NCBI RefSeq assembly: GCF_025998175.1 | Contig: NZ_AP026695.1 | Location: 372,001-436,000, forward strand | Origin: Nitrosopumilus zosterae | GTDB lineage: Archaea > Thermoproteota > Nitrososphaeria > Nitrososphaerales > Nitrosopumilaceae | Reading direction: 5' to 3' | Length of the DNA: 64,000 nucleotides | Shown: positions 23,431-31,268 of the stretch, in pieces | Numbering within the stretch: the stretch's first letter is position 1 | How the letters are laid out: the number at the start of each line of letters is the position of its first letter | The notes under the pieces: generated by a model | Seen by the model: only the letters and a program-made list of their open reading frames with translations | What the model was told of the DNA's origin: nothing | Database searches by the model: none | Made by a program: the position numbers and the translations under genes

Positions 23431-24463
23431 AAGCTAATTCTGCTGGAATTGCTATTTTTCTTTTAGCAAACTTGACTGCAACCCATCCCATTATTGCACC
23501 TGGAATGCTCATTATTCCTAAAATCATTCCTAGTGTATCTGCAAAATCTGGAAGCAACTCATAACCTGAAACTCCATTAAATATGTGAAATTGAATATAT
23601 GCCATTCCGATTAGTGGCATACTAAAAACCAAAAACATTGAACCAATAATTGCACCTGCGAGTTCTTCTCCAAATCTTTTAATTTTAATTTTACTTGAAA
23701 TTAATGCATCACTTACTATGCCTAAAATTACTGGCAATGCAAACCAAGGCAAAAATCCCCACAAAAATTCTGCAGGAATGATATTTGATGTAATGTTTAG
23801 TATGATAAAAACAACTGTTACAAGAGTCGCTCCACCAAACCTTCCAATTGTTTTTGCTGAGGACCAAAAAATAAGCACGCTAAAAAATGGTAGAGCGCTT
23901 GCAGCAATTACAGCTGCAATATATGGGTCAGGATCCAAATCTATCGTATCTCCAGTTGAAATCGGTAATGTAAATTGAAAGATAAACCCAATTGTGATAA
24001 ACCATAACACTCCAAATGCAAGAATCAGAGATGGCTTTACAACTCTAAAATTCTTGTGAATTAATCTTGCTAATCCAATTACTATTCCCACTGATTGAAT
24101 TAAAATTCCTGTAATTAATGTAAGATGAGTTGGGCTAAGTAATCCATCTGTTCCAAACATTTCGTGCCAATAGTAATCAGATGGTCCTGCAATTATCTGA
24201 AACACACATCCAATGATTATCAGTTTTAACCCCAATGAAAATGATTTTTTTAAAATCTCTCTTTTTTTGAGCATTACAGCTACTGACATTATAGCTGCAA
24301 TCAACCCTATTCCAACTCCGATATATAGTACTCCATGAGGCGGTGTGAAAAACGTCTCTGGCTCTCCTAACTGGTGACTTGTAATATCCCAACTGCCTCC
24401 CCATGTCTGCAAAATTGATCCGAGAAGTGTTATCATCAATATGGCAACAATGAATTTTGTCAT
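23429..24463 (-). CDS. Polytopic membrane protein with conserved His motifs
   Basis: The 344-residue protein has eight or nine predicted transmembrane segments. The N-terminal half carries 'GSWDITSHQLGEPETFFTPP' directly followed by 'HGVLYIG', and later 'GPSDYYWHEMFGTDGLLSPT' followed by 'HLTL'. Several His sit at membrane edges, the pattern of a metal- or haem-binding integral membrane protein. A family with similar 'WDxxxH ... SPPH' motifs exists in actinobacteria as uncharacterised membrane proteins. The function is unknown. Confidence 0.65.
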   Translation of the reverse strand: MTKFIVAILMITLLGSILQTWGGSWDITSHQLGEPETFFTPPHGVLYIGVGIGLIAAIMSVAVMLKKREILKKSFSLGLKLIIIGCVFQIIAGPSDYYWHEMFGTDGLLSPTHLTLITGILIQSVGIVIGLARLIHKNFRVVKPSLILAFGVLWFITIGFIFQFTLPISTGDTIDLDPDPYIAAVIAASALPFFSVLIFWSSAKTIGRFGGATLVTVVFIILNITSNIIPAEFLWGFLPWFALPVILGIVSDALISSKIKIKRFGEELAGAIIGSMFLVFSMPLIGMAYIQFHIFNGVSGYELLPDFADTLGMILGIMSIPGAIMGWVAVKFAKRKIAIPAELA

Positions 24464-24517
24464 CAGGTATTACTTTATTATGAATTAATTTCTGATCTTT
24501 ATGCCTTTCTACATCCA

Positions 24518-24607
24518 CTTTTATCCTCAAAATAGTGGAAGTCCACATGAAGTTGAATCGAATCTTTTTCTTTTACCATAAAAGGTTCAAGCCTCTAAGG
24601 ATTCATC
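24518..24607 (+). repeat. Dispersed repeat, copy B
   Basis: TTTTATCCTCAAAATAGTGG, then GAAGTTGAATCG, then GGTTCAAGCCTCTAAGGATT. It shares both ends with copy A and the middle with copy C. It lies upstream of the minus-strand membrane protein gene, with no credible coding frame. Confidence 0.5.
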
Positions 24608-24670
24608 ATTGATTTGTCTTGTGGCTATTGCCTAGTCTAAAATACAATCAAAAGATTTTCTGTATTGTGA

Positions 24671-24784
24671 TTACTTGTCATTGACCATGTATTGCAGAGT
24701 AACAATCTGGTGTCTTGCTTGGTTTAACTCGTCTCTCTGCTTGATGATTTTCTCTGTCAGTTCTGTGACCTTCTGTCTAAAGCT
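24671..24784 (-). pseudogene. Remnant of a coiled-coil protein C-terminus
   Basis: The minus frame to TAA 24671-24673 reads 'RQKVTELTEKIIKQRDELNQ' then 'ARHQIVTLQYMVNDK', a heptad-like coiled coil. It has no start codon or upstream body. At about 24785 it abuts the 3' end of a different, oppositely oriented frame, so a rearrangement is likely. Confidence 0.4.
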
Positions 24785-24788
24785 AGGA

Positions 24789-24962
24789 ATGGATAAAGTA
24801 CAACCTACATGGACTCCTGATGGAAAAACTCACTATGCACTAGTGTTTGTGGATCCGAAAAAATCTGCAGGTTCTTGGGTATTCTCTGGAAATGCATTGG
24901 CAATCCATTCAATGAATGAGACACCATTCACGGTAAGCTACGCAGTAGTGCTTACTGAATAA
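24789..24962 (+). pseudogene. C-terminal fragment of a beta-rich protein
   Basis: ATG 24789 leads 57 residues, 'WTPDGKTHYALVFVDPKKSA' and 'WVFSGNALAIHSMNETPF'. These look like the last strands of a larger beta-sheet protein. Upstream in the same frame the sequence is antisense to the coiled-coil fragment, so the body of the gene is gone. A tiny intact gene remains possible. Confidence 0.35.
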
Positions 24963-24980
24963 TTCTCTTTTTTATTTTCT

Positions 24981-24990
24981 TGGCATGCCA
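24981..24990 (+). promoter_or_regulatory. Palindromic box, copy 7 (TGGCATGCCA)
   Basis: A perfect palindrome in TGGCATGCCACAACCTAGTG, followed by ACTATTCTCAAATAATTTT. It ends 45 bases before ATG 25036. Confidence 0.65.
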
Positions 24991-25035
24991 CAACCTAGTG
25001 ACTATTCTCAAATAATTTTCATCTTATAGTATATC

Positions 25036-25197
25036 ATGCAAGTTGTAGTTTCGTGTGAATGCGTCCCAAAATCAAACCTGTTACCTACAGTGGTTGGAAG
25101 TGAGGCCAAAAACCCTCTTCCCATCAGCAAAGGGAAATATTCTGAATCTATGGGATTATCGTGTCTTGTTGCAGATGATTTTGAAGATTTTGCTTAA
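25036..25197 (+). CDS. Small MQ-family protein, leaderless
   Basis: The 53-residue product starts 'MQVVVSCECVPKSN' and contains 'GSEAKNPLPI' and 'GLSCLVADDFEDFA'. It is homologous to the 61-residue product at 5084 and is read in a frame different from the longer overlapping frame. The ATG lies 45 bases after a palindromic box. An exported protein with a strong AAGAGGAGGTG Shine-Dalgarno site follows 28 bases on. Function is unknown. Confidence 0.6.
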   Translation: MQVVVSCECVPKSNLLPTVVGSEAKNPLPISKGKYSESMGLSCLVADDFEDFA

Positions 25198-25225
25198 TCA
25201 AATAAGAGGAGGTGAGTATAAAATT

Positions 25226-25795
25226 ATGAAAGTAAAACTAACGGTATTTGTTGCAGTTCTTACAGCATCTCTGTTGCTGGCTGGCCCAAGTCATGCATTT
25301 GCAGCCTCATCACCATCATCCAGAATATTGGCAATTGTTCCAACAAGTGTTGAGAACATTCATTCTGTGATATTTGAGGTGTGTGCAAGTGATACAGTAA
25401 ACATGAGAGCGCCTGAGGTAATCATTAATTCTTTGGCAGAGGTAAAAAATGTCAAATTGAGTAAGGTTATTGCAAAGGGCACATGTACTACTAATGCAGC
25501 TCAGCTAAGTGCATTTGATCCTGCAAATATCAAGATTAAGGTAATAGACAAATCAAAGCTTAACACAATGGTTGATCAGGCTGAAAAGAACCTAATCAAG
25601 ATAAAATCAGACATATCAAAAACTAATGCAGAGTTACAAGGTTTGTTAGATAACATACCTGGAAACACTCCTACGAAGAAAGATGACATAGCCAAGATCA
25701 ATGACTTGACATCAAAACTATCCGAACTTAGAATGCAACTCAAAGATGTTAGAAGTGAATATCATAGACTACTATACATCCTGAAAGGAAATTAG
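25226..25795 (+). CDS. Exported protein with one 2-Cys domain and coiled coil
   Basis: ATG 25226 follows GGAGGTG and begins a signal peptide (MKVKLTVFVAVLTASLLLAG) ending 'AFAASS'. The 189-residue product has one 2-Cys domain ('VIFEVCASD' to 'KGTCTTNA') and a C-terminal coiled coil ending 'SEYHRLLYIL'. That ending is close to the repeats of the S-layer operon protein at 12593 ('EELHRLLFTL'). It is a single-domain relative of that protein, co-transcribed with the MQ microprotein. Confidence 0.75.
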   Translation: MKVKLTVFVAVLTASLLLAGPSHAFAASSPSSRILAIVPTSVENIHSVIFEVCASDTVNMRAPEVIINSLAEVKNVKLSKVIAKGTCTTNAAQLSAFDPANIKIKVIDKSKLNTMVDQAEKNLIKIKSDISKTNAELQGLLDNIPGNTPTKKDDIAKINDLTSKLSELRMQLKDVRSEYHRLLYILKGN

Positions 25796-25916
25796 TAGTA
25801 TATTTTTTATTTTTTTATTTTTTGCTGTCATTACAACAGATGGTATGATCTTGATAATGTTTTCAGGATTCACACTTAACAATTGAACCCATTGATCATC
25901 TTGAAATAACTCTTAA

Positions 25917-25926
25917 TGGCATACCA
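25917..25926 (+). promoter_or_regulatory. Palindromic box, copy 8 (TGGCATACCA)
   Basis: TGGCATACCACAAC is followed by ACATAATATTTTCTG as TATA-like stretch. The base 47 downstream is 25973, at the foot of the inverted repeat, matching the S-layer operon promoter. Confidence 0.55.
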
Positions 25927-25974
25927 CAACAAATTATCAATCATTACATAATATTTTCTGATACAACATTTGGC

Positions 25975-26046
25975 TAAAACGTATTGATGTATAACATGCC
26001 TTTGGAGATACCTTCGAATCATGGCAGTAACATCTGATACGTTTTA
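25975..26046 (+). promoter_or_regulatory. 5' leader with long-range inverted repeat
   Basis: TAAAACGTAT at 25975-25984 pairs exactly with ATACGTTTTA at 26037-26046. The arms, their 52-base spacing, the CATCTG preceding the 3' arm and the 13-base gap to the ATG closely mirror the S-layer operon leader at 12507-12582, although the loops differ. Confidence 0.6.
25987..26037 (+). CDS. 16-residue leader ORF
   Basis: ATG 25987 to TGA 26037 encodes a peptide starting 'MYNMPLEIPSNHG' and ends on the first base of the 3' hairpin arm. It is equivalent in position to the frame at 12519. Expression is inferred only. Confidence 0.25.
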   Translation: MYNMPLEIPSNHGSNI

Positions 26047-26059
26047 CCAATGAACTGAA

Positions 26060-26422
26060 ATGAAAAAAATAAAATTTGCAAATAACATACTTGGGCTGTC
26101 ATTAATCACCCTTTTGTCCTTTTCAATATTATCCACATCTGTATTTGGAGAAACACCAAAAAACCCAAATGTGCATTCGATAAAAATTCAATACGTAACT
26201 AAAGTTTCAGACAACTCTTACTATGTTAATTTTAAAGCATGTATCGGAAAAAATCATGTTAACACGCCAACATTTGCAGTTACTACTGATACTAATTCTA
26301 AATTTATCACATATGACAAGATTCACTTGGCAAATACCTGCAAGACCTACGATGCTTCTGTCAATGCAAAACATACATCCAGTATTTCTATACAAATGAT
26401 AGATACTGTAGTAAAAAAATAA
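26060..26422 (+). CDS. Stand-alone exported 2-Cys domain protein
   Basis: The 120-residue protein has a signal peptide (GLSLITLLSFSILSTSVFG) and a single copy of the 2-Cys domain: 'YYVNFKACIGKNHVNTPTFA' to 'LANTCKTYD', then 'SISIQMID'. It shares its promoter box and hairpin leader with the S-layer operon, whose first two proteins carry the same domain. It is probably a surface-layer accessory. Its ligand is unknown. Confidence 0.72.
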   Translation: MKKIKFANNILGLSLITLLSFSILSTSVFGETPKNPNVHSIKIQYVTKVSDNSYYVNFKACIGKNHVNTPTFAVTTDTNSKFITYDKIHLANTCKTYDASVNAKHTSSISIQMIDTVVKK

Positions 26423-26621
26423 ACATTTGTGATACGAAAACAACATTGCAAAAATTGCGGTAAATGTATTGGTAGGGTAAATTATGAATGATAAAATGAT
26501 GCAACCATATGAAGTTTAGATTAAATGAAAAAATGATTTTTGTACAAAAATCTGAAATAATGTAATTCTAGCCTTAAAATTTGACTCTGTGCTAATGTCA
26601 TGGCATTAACAATCCCAAATT

Positions 26622-26695
26622 TGCGTCTATTTTTAACCCCAAAATGGTATATGAGTCTCGTGAAGTTGAACCCGATTGTGGTGTTATAGTTGTAT
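26622..26695 (+). repeat. Dispersed repeat, copy C
   Basis: TGCGTCTATTTTTAACCCCA then GTGAAGTTGAACCCGATTGT and GGTGTTATAGTT. It lies in the 380-base gap between the gene ending at 26422 and the tRNA. I see no gene in the rest of that gap. Confidence 0.5.
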
Positions 26696-26805
26696 GCCAG
26701 TAATTCTCATGATGGGAGTTGAATATTGATTCTCTTCTTTGAAGCATGCGTGGTACTCAATGACCTTACATTAGGTCGCGGGGGAGTATTAAACTAATTT
26801 GTGTG

Positions 26806-26920
26806 TGCCGGGGGCGAGTTTCGAACTCGCGACCTCCAGATTATGAGTATTGCCTTAGTTGGAGAACCGTTAGAGATTACCAAGCGAACTGGCACTCTAA
26901 CCAGGCTGAGCTACCCCGGC
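26806..26920 (-). tRNA. tRNA-Met (CAT), elongator, with intron before the anticodon
   Basis: On the minus strand the acceptor GCCGGGG pairs with CCCCGGC plus A73. The T arm is GCGAG-TTCGAAA-CTCGC, and the D arm is GCTC...GAGT. The 3' anticodon half reads CTCATAATCTGG, giving anticodon CAT. The 5' half stops at CCAG and is separated from it by about 40 bases. Removing them restores CCAGA-CTCATAA-TCTGG. The intron thus lies in the 5' strand of the anticodon stem, not at the canonical 37/38 site. Exact splice points are uncertain by one or two bases. Confidence 0.9.
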
Positions 26921-27065
26921 ATACTATATGCCTAAAAATTTGGGAAATTAAATGATTCTACAAGATCTTTGAGTTTGTCACATGACTCCCTCAAAAATAT
27001 AATTTCTCCATGCGGTGCATTGCAATGCATTCCTACAGCTTATCTTGATTTTTGATGTTGCATTA

Positions 27066-28658
27066 ATGATGAGAAAAAGTTTTCAAAACTTTTCTATTTT
27101 AACATTAATTATTGCATTATCCTTTATTGTAATGATCTCTCAAGAAGTATCAAATCCAGTCCATGCTGAAGAATATGATTTTGTAGCTGGAATACGCAAT
27201 GAAGTAACTTTTCATTTCAGAGATGGCATTGAAACTGTGAATTTTCCTGTTTTTTCCACCACTTCGGATATTGTATCTAACGTTGGAACTAGTTTTGAAG
27301 TTGAAGGTGTTGTGGGAAATAACCCCTACTTGCACAAGGCATTAGATGAAGCATATCTCTATAGAATGTCTACTTTAACTGGAGGTAATAGTTTTGAATA
27401 TAATTATAGATACTTTGATGTTGATGTTAACGTAGTTCAAAATGAAATTATTCTAAAATCATTCAAGTATAACAACTGTGAAATTTCTGGATATGGTCTA
27501 TCTACTCTTACAGATGACTATGAATCCTATTTAGCACCTGATACTGGATTTGCAATTGTAAATAATATACAATTTAGATGTAGTGGGGTTGGAATTAATT
27601 TATCTTCTGATAAATCTGATTTGAATTCTATGTCGCGTAGTTTTGTTGATTATGGCTCGTTGCCTTTTACACTTGCAGAAGACGTTCGTACTTTTCTTAC
27701 ATTTGAATTCGATCATGGCTCTGAAAAAATAGAGTCTGTGATTTTTACCTTGACTTCGGGATTCAATGAGGCCAATGATAGTGGTCCTAGCTTTCAGATA
27801 ATTACTGCTGTCCTACCTCATCCTTTGATAGATGATGCAATTGATAAATCTCGAAAGGTTTCCGGTATGGCATCTGTGTTTAATGAAGATTTTGATGTGT
27901 CTGTAGAATTTACAAATTCTCAAGAAATACTGCGAGGTCTTGATTTTAAAGATTGCATAGTAAGTGGATATGACATATTGACTCTGAGAGATAAGGAGGA
28001 AGGCTATACTGGAAAACGAGGATTTGCTACTGCTGAAATTCTTGATGTTGCTTGTTCTGGTTTGACTCCAGTTAATCCTGCTTTTGATAACTTGCATGAT
28101 GCCAAAGAATCTCGGTATTCTCAGATGAGTAATACTCACACGACAAATTCCTATAACATGGGAAATGGTCCCCACATAATTGCCACTTTTGATTTTAACA
28201 GTGGCACTGAAGTTGTAGATTTTCCCGAGTTCTACCAAGGCAATCTGATTGCAAGGGCAAATCCAACATTTACACTTGTGGGGGTTCCTGGTGTCACTCC
28301 ATTGCTATATGATGTAGTTGATCGTACTAGGGAGTCTGGATCAAAATCAACTGGTGTCTCTTCCCAAGTAGAATTGTTTGATGTAAATCTTGTTCTAGTA
28401 TATGGCGATGATGTTGTTCGGGGCTTTGATTATACAAAATGTCGTATTGTCGATTATATGGTAAGAACAGAACACGATGGAGAGGAGAGCTTTTACAAAG
28501 GATTTGCTTTAACTGATGAATTCTATTTTGAATGCCATGGGTATGAACCATTTGATCCAAAATATGATGCGCTATTTGATGCTCCACATGCAAAGACAGA
28601 GTCTTCGTTAAATTGGAAAGAAAAACAAAGAGATACTTGGGGTTCTAACTTTAGATAA
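27066..28658 (+). CDS. Exported protein of three tandem 2-Cys domains
   Basis: The start at 27066 (MMRKSF) precedes a signal peptide (FSILTLIIALSFIVMISQEV). The 530-residue protein holds three repeats of about 150 residues. Each begins with a 'TFxFxxGxExVxFPxF'-like strand and ends with a Cys pair: 'YNNCEISGYGLSTLTDD' to 'FRCSG', 'FKDCIVSGYDILTLRDK' to 'VACSG', and 'YTKCRIVDYMVRTEHDG' to 'FECHG'. The fold is not recognised. It is probably a cell-surface protein and is different from the 2-Cys domain of the S-layer operon. Confidence 0.7.
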   Translation: MMRKSFQNFSILTLIIALSFIVMISQEVSNPVHAEEYDFVAGIRNEVTFHFRDGIETVNFPVFSTTSDIVSNVGTSFEVEGVVGNNPYLHKALDEAYLYRMSTLTGGNSFEYNYRYFDVDVNVVQNEIILKSFKYNNCEISGYGLSTLTDDYESYLAPDTGFAIVNNIQFRCSGVGINLSSDKSDLNSMSRSFVDYGSLPFTLAEDVRTFLTFEFDHGSEKIESVIFTLTSGFNEANDSGPSFQIITAVLPHPLIDDAIDKSRKVSGMASVFNEDFDVSVEFTNSQEILRGLDFKDCIVSGYDILTLRDKEEGYTGKRGFATAEILDVACSGLTPVNPAFDNLHDAKESRYSQMSNTHTTNSYNMGNGPHIIATFDFNSGTEVVDFPEFYQGNLIARANPTFTLVGVPGVTPLLYDVVDRTRESGSKSTGVSSQVELFDVNLVLVYGDDVVRGFDYTKCRIVDYMVRTEHDGEESFYKGFALTDEFYFECHGYEPFDPKYDALFDAPHAKTESSLNWKEKQRDTWGSNFR

Positions 28659-28659
28659 A

Positions 28660-30330
28660 TTACCTTATGCTCTTCCAATCAACATTCTCGTTTTTGACCC
28701 AGAGGAATTTCTTTTGCAATGCAGATGTGTACAGTTTCTCCCATTCTGCACCTACCTCATCAGTCCATGCCTTGAAAACGCGAGGATCGATATAATTTCT
28801 CAAAGATGTTCCGATGTTGTAATCTTTAGTTTTCTCAGACAGATCAATTTGCAATTCTAATTTCTGCAATCTTTCTTTGTGTTTTGCCTTTTGTTTTTTG
28901 ATTTGCTCGTTTAATGTCTTGACTCGCTTTTCTTTGGCCTTCTTTTGTACATCTGTCTTTGGGGCAGATGCCTCGACTTTTTTAAGAGTCTCTTGTGTCT
29001 TCTTCCAAGACTCTTCCTTTTCGACTTTTTTAAGAGTCTCTCTTTTCTTTTCTAATGATTGCTCAAATGTCTTTGGAATTGTTCTTTTGTGATTGCACAT
29101 CATGGCAGCTTCAAGATTTGCCAATTTTGCATGGTATAGTTTCTCAGTTGCGGTCTTTCCCTTCATGTCATCATGTTTGACTAGGTAGTTTTTGACAACC
29201 GTTGTAGCAAGATATGTTCTGAACACCTTGGCAGTTAGACCCTTTACAATGCTTGAATAATATGCATTAACGTGCCTTGATGTAATGTCGTCAAAAATCT
29301 CGTCTTTTGGTTTTTTCTTTTCTACTAATTTCTTTAGGTTCTCTTGAAACTGCTTATCGTGTCCTTCTGCAACTACTGTCTCTTGCCATCTTACACTATC
29401 TTTTCCGAGAAAATCAAATTCTATGGTCTTATCAGTAATTTTGATGTGCTCTTTTCTTAGTGTGGTGGCACCTACGGTATCTGCCTCGTCAGGATCCTTT
29501 TCGTCTCCGACCCTCATCGCGGTTCTATAAATCAAATAACATGCAGTTGCAATTCTGCTAATTTTTGGATCCTTTATTTTCATGTCCTTTACAATTCTGT
29601 CTTTGATTTTGTCGATCTCCTTTGCAAGCTTTACTGCTTTTTCGTACTTTTCTTTATCACGATCTTGCTTTAGTCCTGCAGTATCTGCAAGCCACACGTA
29701 TTTTCTTTTTTGCGTCAGAAAATCCATCCAGCTTGCAAGCCACATGGAGTCTTTATCGTGAATAATTTTTCCCCACTCGCCTTCGGGTACTTTGGCCTCT
29801 TTTCCAAGATTTAATGTGACGTCTTTTGCAGTGACTCTTGGTTTCCACCTGCCTCTTAGTGGGTGTTCTCCCCTGCCGATGAATATTCCTGGAGGTTCTG
29901 CCATATAGTTTCCAACTTCCACCTCCTTTCCATCCATGATGGCAATTCCGTATTTTGACTTTAATTTTTCACGCAGTTCTTTTCTTTTTGCTGCGAGAGC
30001 TTTTTTCTCTTCTTTTGTCATCATTTCTCTGGTGTCTTTTTCTTTGTCGACCACTTTGTATGCATTTGAAAAATCAATATCTTCATATGATATTTTTTTA
30101 AATTTGGAATCTAGAGTTTTAGCAAAATCTGCTGTAAAATTTTTCTGAAAAACCTTGTCTTGACCATATGGTGTGTCTTTCTTTTTTGCCCATTGATACA
30201 CCATCTCTTCTTGATTTAGATCAAGAGGGACATTTTCGCCTTTGATCTTAATTGTGATACCTTGAGCCTCATATTCAGGAGGAAATAAGATTCCATTATG
30301 TTGTAGCGTTTTCCATTTCATTCTTTTCAC
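28660..30330 (-). CDS. DNA topoisomerase IB, eukaryotic type
   Basis: The 556-residue protein matches the core and catalytic parts of eukaryote-type TopoIB: 'WKTLQHNGILFPPEYE', 'FIGRGEHPLRGRWKPR', 'YLIYRTAMRVGDEKDPDEAD', 'HLGKD'-type core residues, a charged linker coiled coil near 420-500, and the catalytic Tyr in 'GTSLRNYIDPRV' near 517. It relaxes supercoils through a 3'-phosphotyrosyl intermediate. Its presence is a classic thaumarchaeal marker. It converges on the exported protein with one base between stops. Confidence 0.96.
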   Translation of the reverse strand: MKRMKWKTLQHNGILFPPEYEAQGITIKIKGENVPLDLNQEEMVYQWAKKKDTPYGQDKVFQKNFTADFAKTLDSKFKKISYEDIDFSNAYKVVDKEKDTREMMTKEEKKALAAKRKELREKLKSKYGIAIMDGKEVEVGNYMAEPPGIFIGRGEHPLRGRWKPRVTAKDVTLNLGKEAKVPEGEWGKIIHDKDSMWLASWMDFLTQKRKYVWLADTAGLKQDRDKEKYEKAVKLAKEIDKIKDRIVKDMKIKDPKISRIATACYLIYRTAMRVGDEKDPDEADTVGATTLRKEHIKITDKTIEFDFLGKDSVRWQETVVAEGHDKQFQENLKKLVEKKKPKDEIFDDITSRHVNAYYSSIVKGLTAKVFRTYLATTVVKNYLVKHDDMKGKTATEKLYHAKLANLEAAMMCNHKRTIPKTFEQSLEKKRETLKKVEKEESWKKTQETLKKVEASAPKTDVQKKAKEKRVKTLNEQIKKQKAKHKERLQKLELQIDLSEKTKDYNIGTSLRNYIDPRVFKAWTDEVGAEWEKLYTSALQKKFLWVKNENVDWKSIR

Positions 30331-30396
30331 TTTAAAATTGCGGACTTTGACAAAAACTCTATTCTATGCGTATATCAATTTAACGTACAAGAGATT

Positions 30397-31227
30397 TTAG
30401 CCTGGAAATAGCTCTTTACTCAAGTATTTCTCAAATTCCATGTCTGTTTTCATCTTTTTTGCTTCCATAAACATGGCAGCATCAGTTCCTACAATGTATC
30501 TTGGCAACATTTCATCATCATGAATTGCTTTCATTATCACTTTGGCAACCTCTGATGGTGACGTTCCCATTTGCACCATCATCTTCAATCCTGCTAGAAT
30601 ATGATCAGTTAGTTCTTTGTATTTTGGGTCTGTCTTTGAATCTGGAATCTTCATTGATTCGAAAAAGTTTGTTTTGATCACTCCTGGCTCAATTAAGGTG
30701 GTCTTTATTCCAAACTGCCCGAGTTCGTATCGTAAGCATTCTCCCAGTCCTTCCAGTGCAAACTTTGAACTGATATAAGCTGGAGACCCTGGAAGTCCCA
30801 TTCTTCCTGCGACTGAACTGATGTTTATGATGTTTCCTGATTTTTGTTTTCTCATGATTGGAGCTACTTCTTGAATTATTCTTATGATGCTGAAAAAATT
30901 AGTTTCAAACTGTTTTCTAAAATCATCAATTGACACATCTTCTGTGCATCCAAATTGACCATACCCTGCATTGTTCACTAGTACATCTATTCTTCCACAA
31001 TCAGCAATTATTTTTTTAATTGTAGAAACTATTGATTCTTCTCTGTCTACATCTAGTTCTATAATTTCAACTGAAAGGTTTTCTTTTTTTGCAGCTTGCT
31101 CTATCTCTCCTGCTTTTTTTGTATTTCTCATACTTGCAAAAGTTTTGTATCCGTCCCTTGAAAGTGCCAGTGCTGTTTCTAATCCAATTCCCGAAGAACT
31201 GCCTGTGACAAGAGCTACTTTTTCCAT
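30397..31227 (-). CDS. Short-chain dehydrogenase/reductase
   Basis: The 276-residue classical SDR has the nucleotide motif 'VTGSSSGIGLETA', the 'NNAGYG' motif, the catalytic Ser in 'NISSVAGRMG', and 'YISSK' giving the Tyr and Lys. It uses NAD(P)H to oxidise or reduce an alcohol or ketone. The substrate cannot be told. It is a single gene between topoisomerase and helicase. Confidence 0.92.
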   Translation of the reverse strand: MEKVALVTGSSSGIGLETALALSRDGYKTFASMRNTKKAGEIEQAAKKENLSVEIIELDVDREESIVSTIKKIIADCGRIDVLVNNAGYGQFGCTEDVSIDDFRKQFETNFFSIIRIIQEVAPIMRKQKSGNIINISSVAGRMGLPGSPAYISSKFALEGLGECLRYELGQFGIKTTLIEPGVIKTNFFESMKIPDSKTDPKYKELTDHILAGLKMMVQMGTSPSEVAKVIMKAIHDDEMLPRYIVGTDAAMFMEAKKMKTDMEFEKYLSKELFPG

Positions 31228-31268
31228 GCAATTGCTATAATTTTGGCATATTTATCCCATTTTGATTA

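Noticed and set aside
10927-24990. TGGCATGCCA copies considered as transposon ends
   Set aside because: They do not occur as inverted pairs flanking a transposase. Their distance to downstream start codons is nearly constant.
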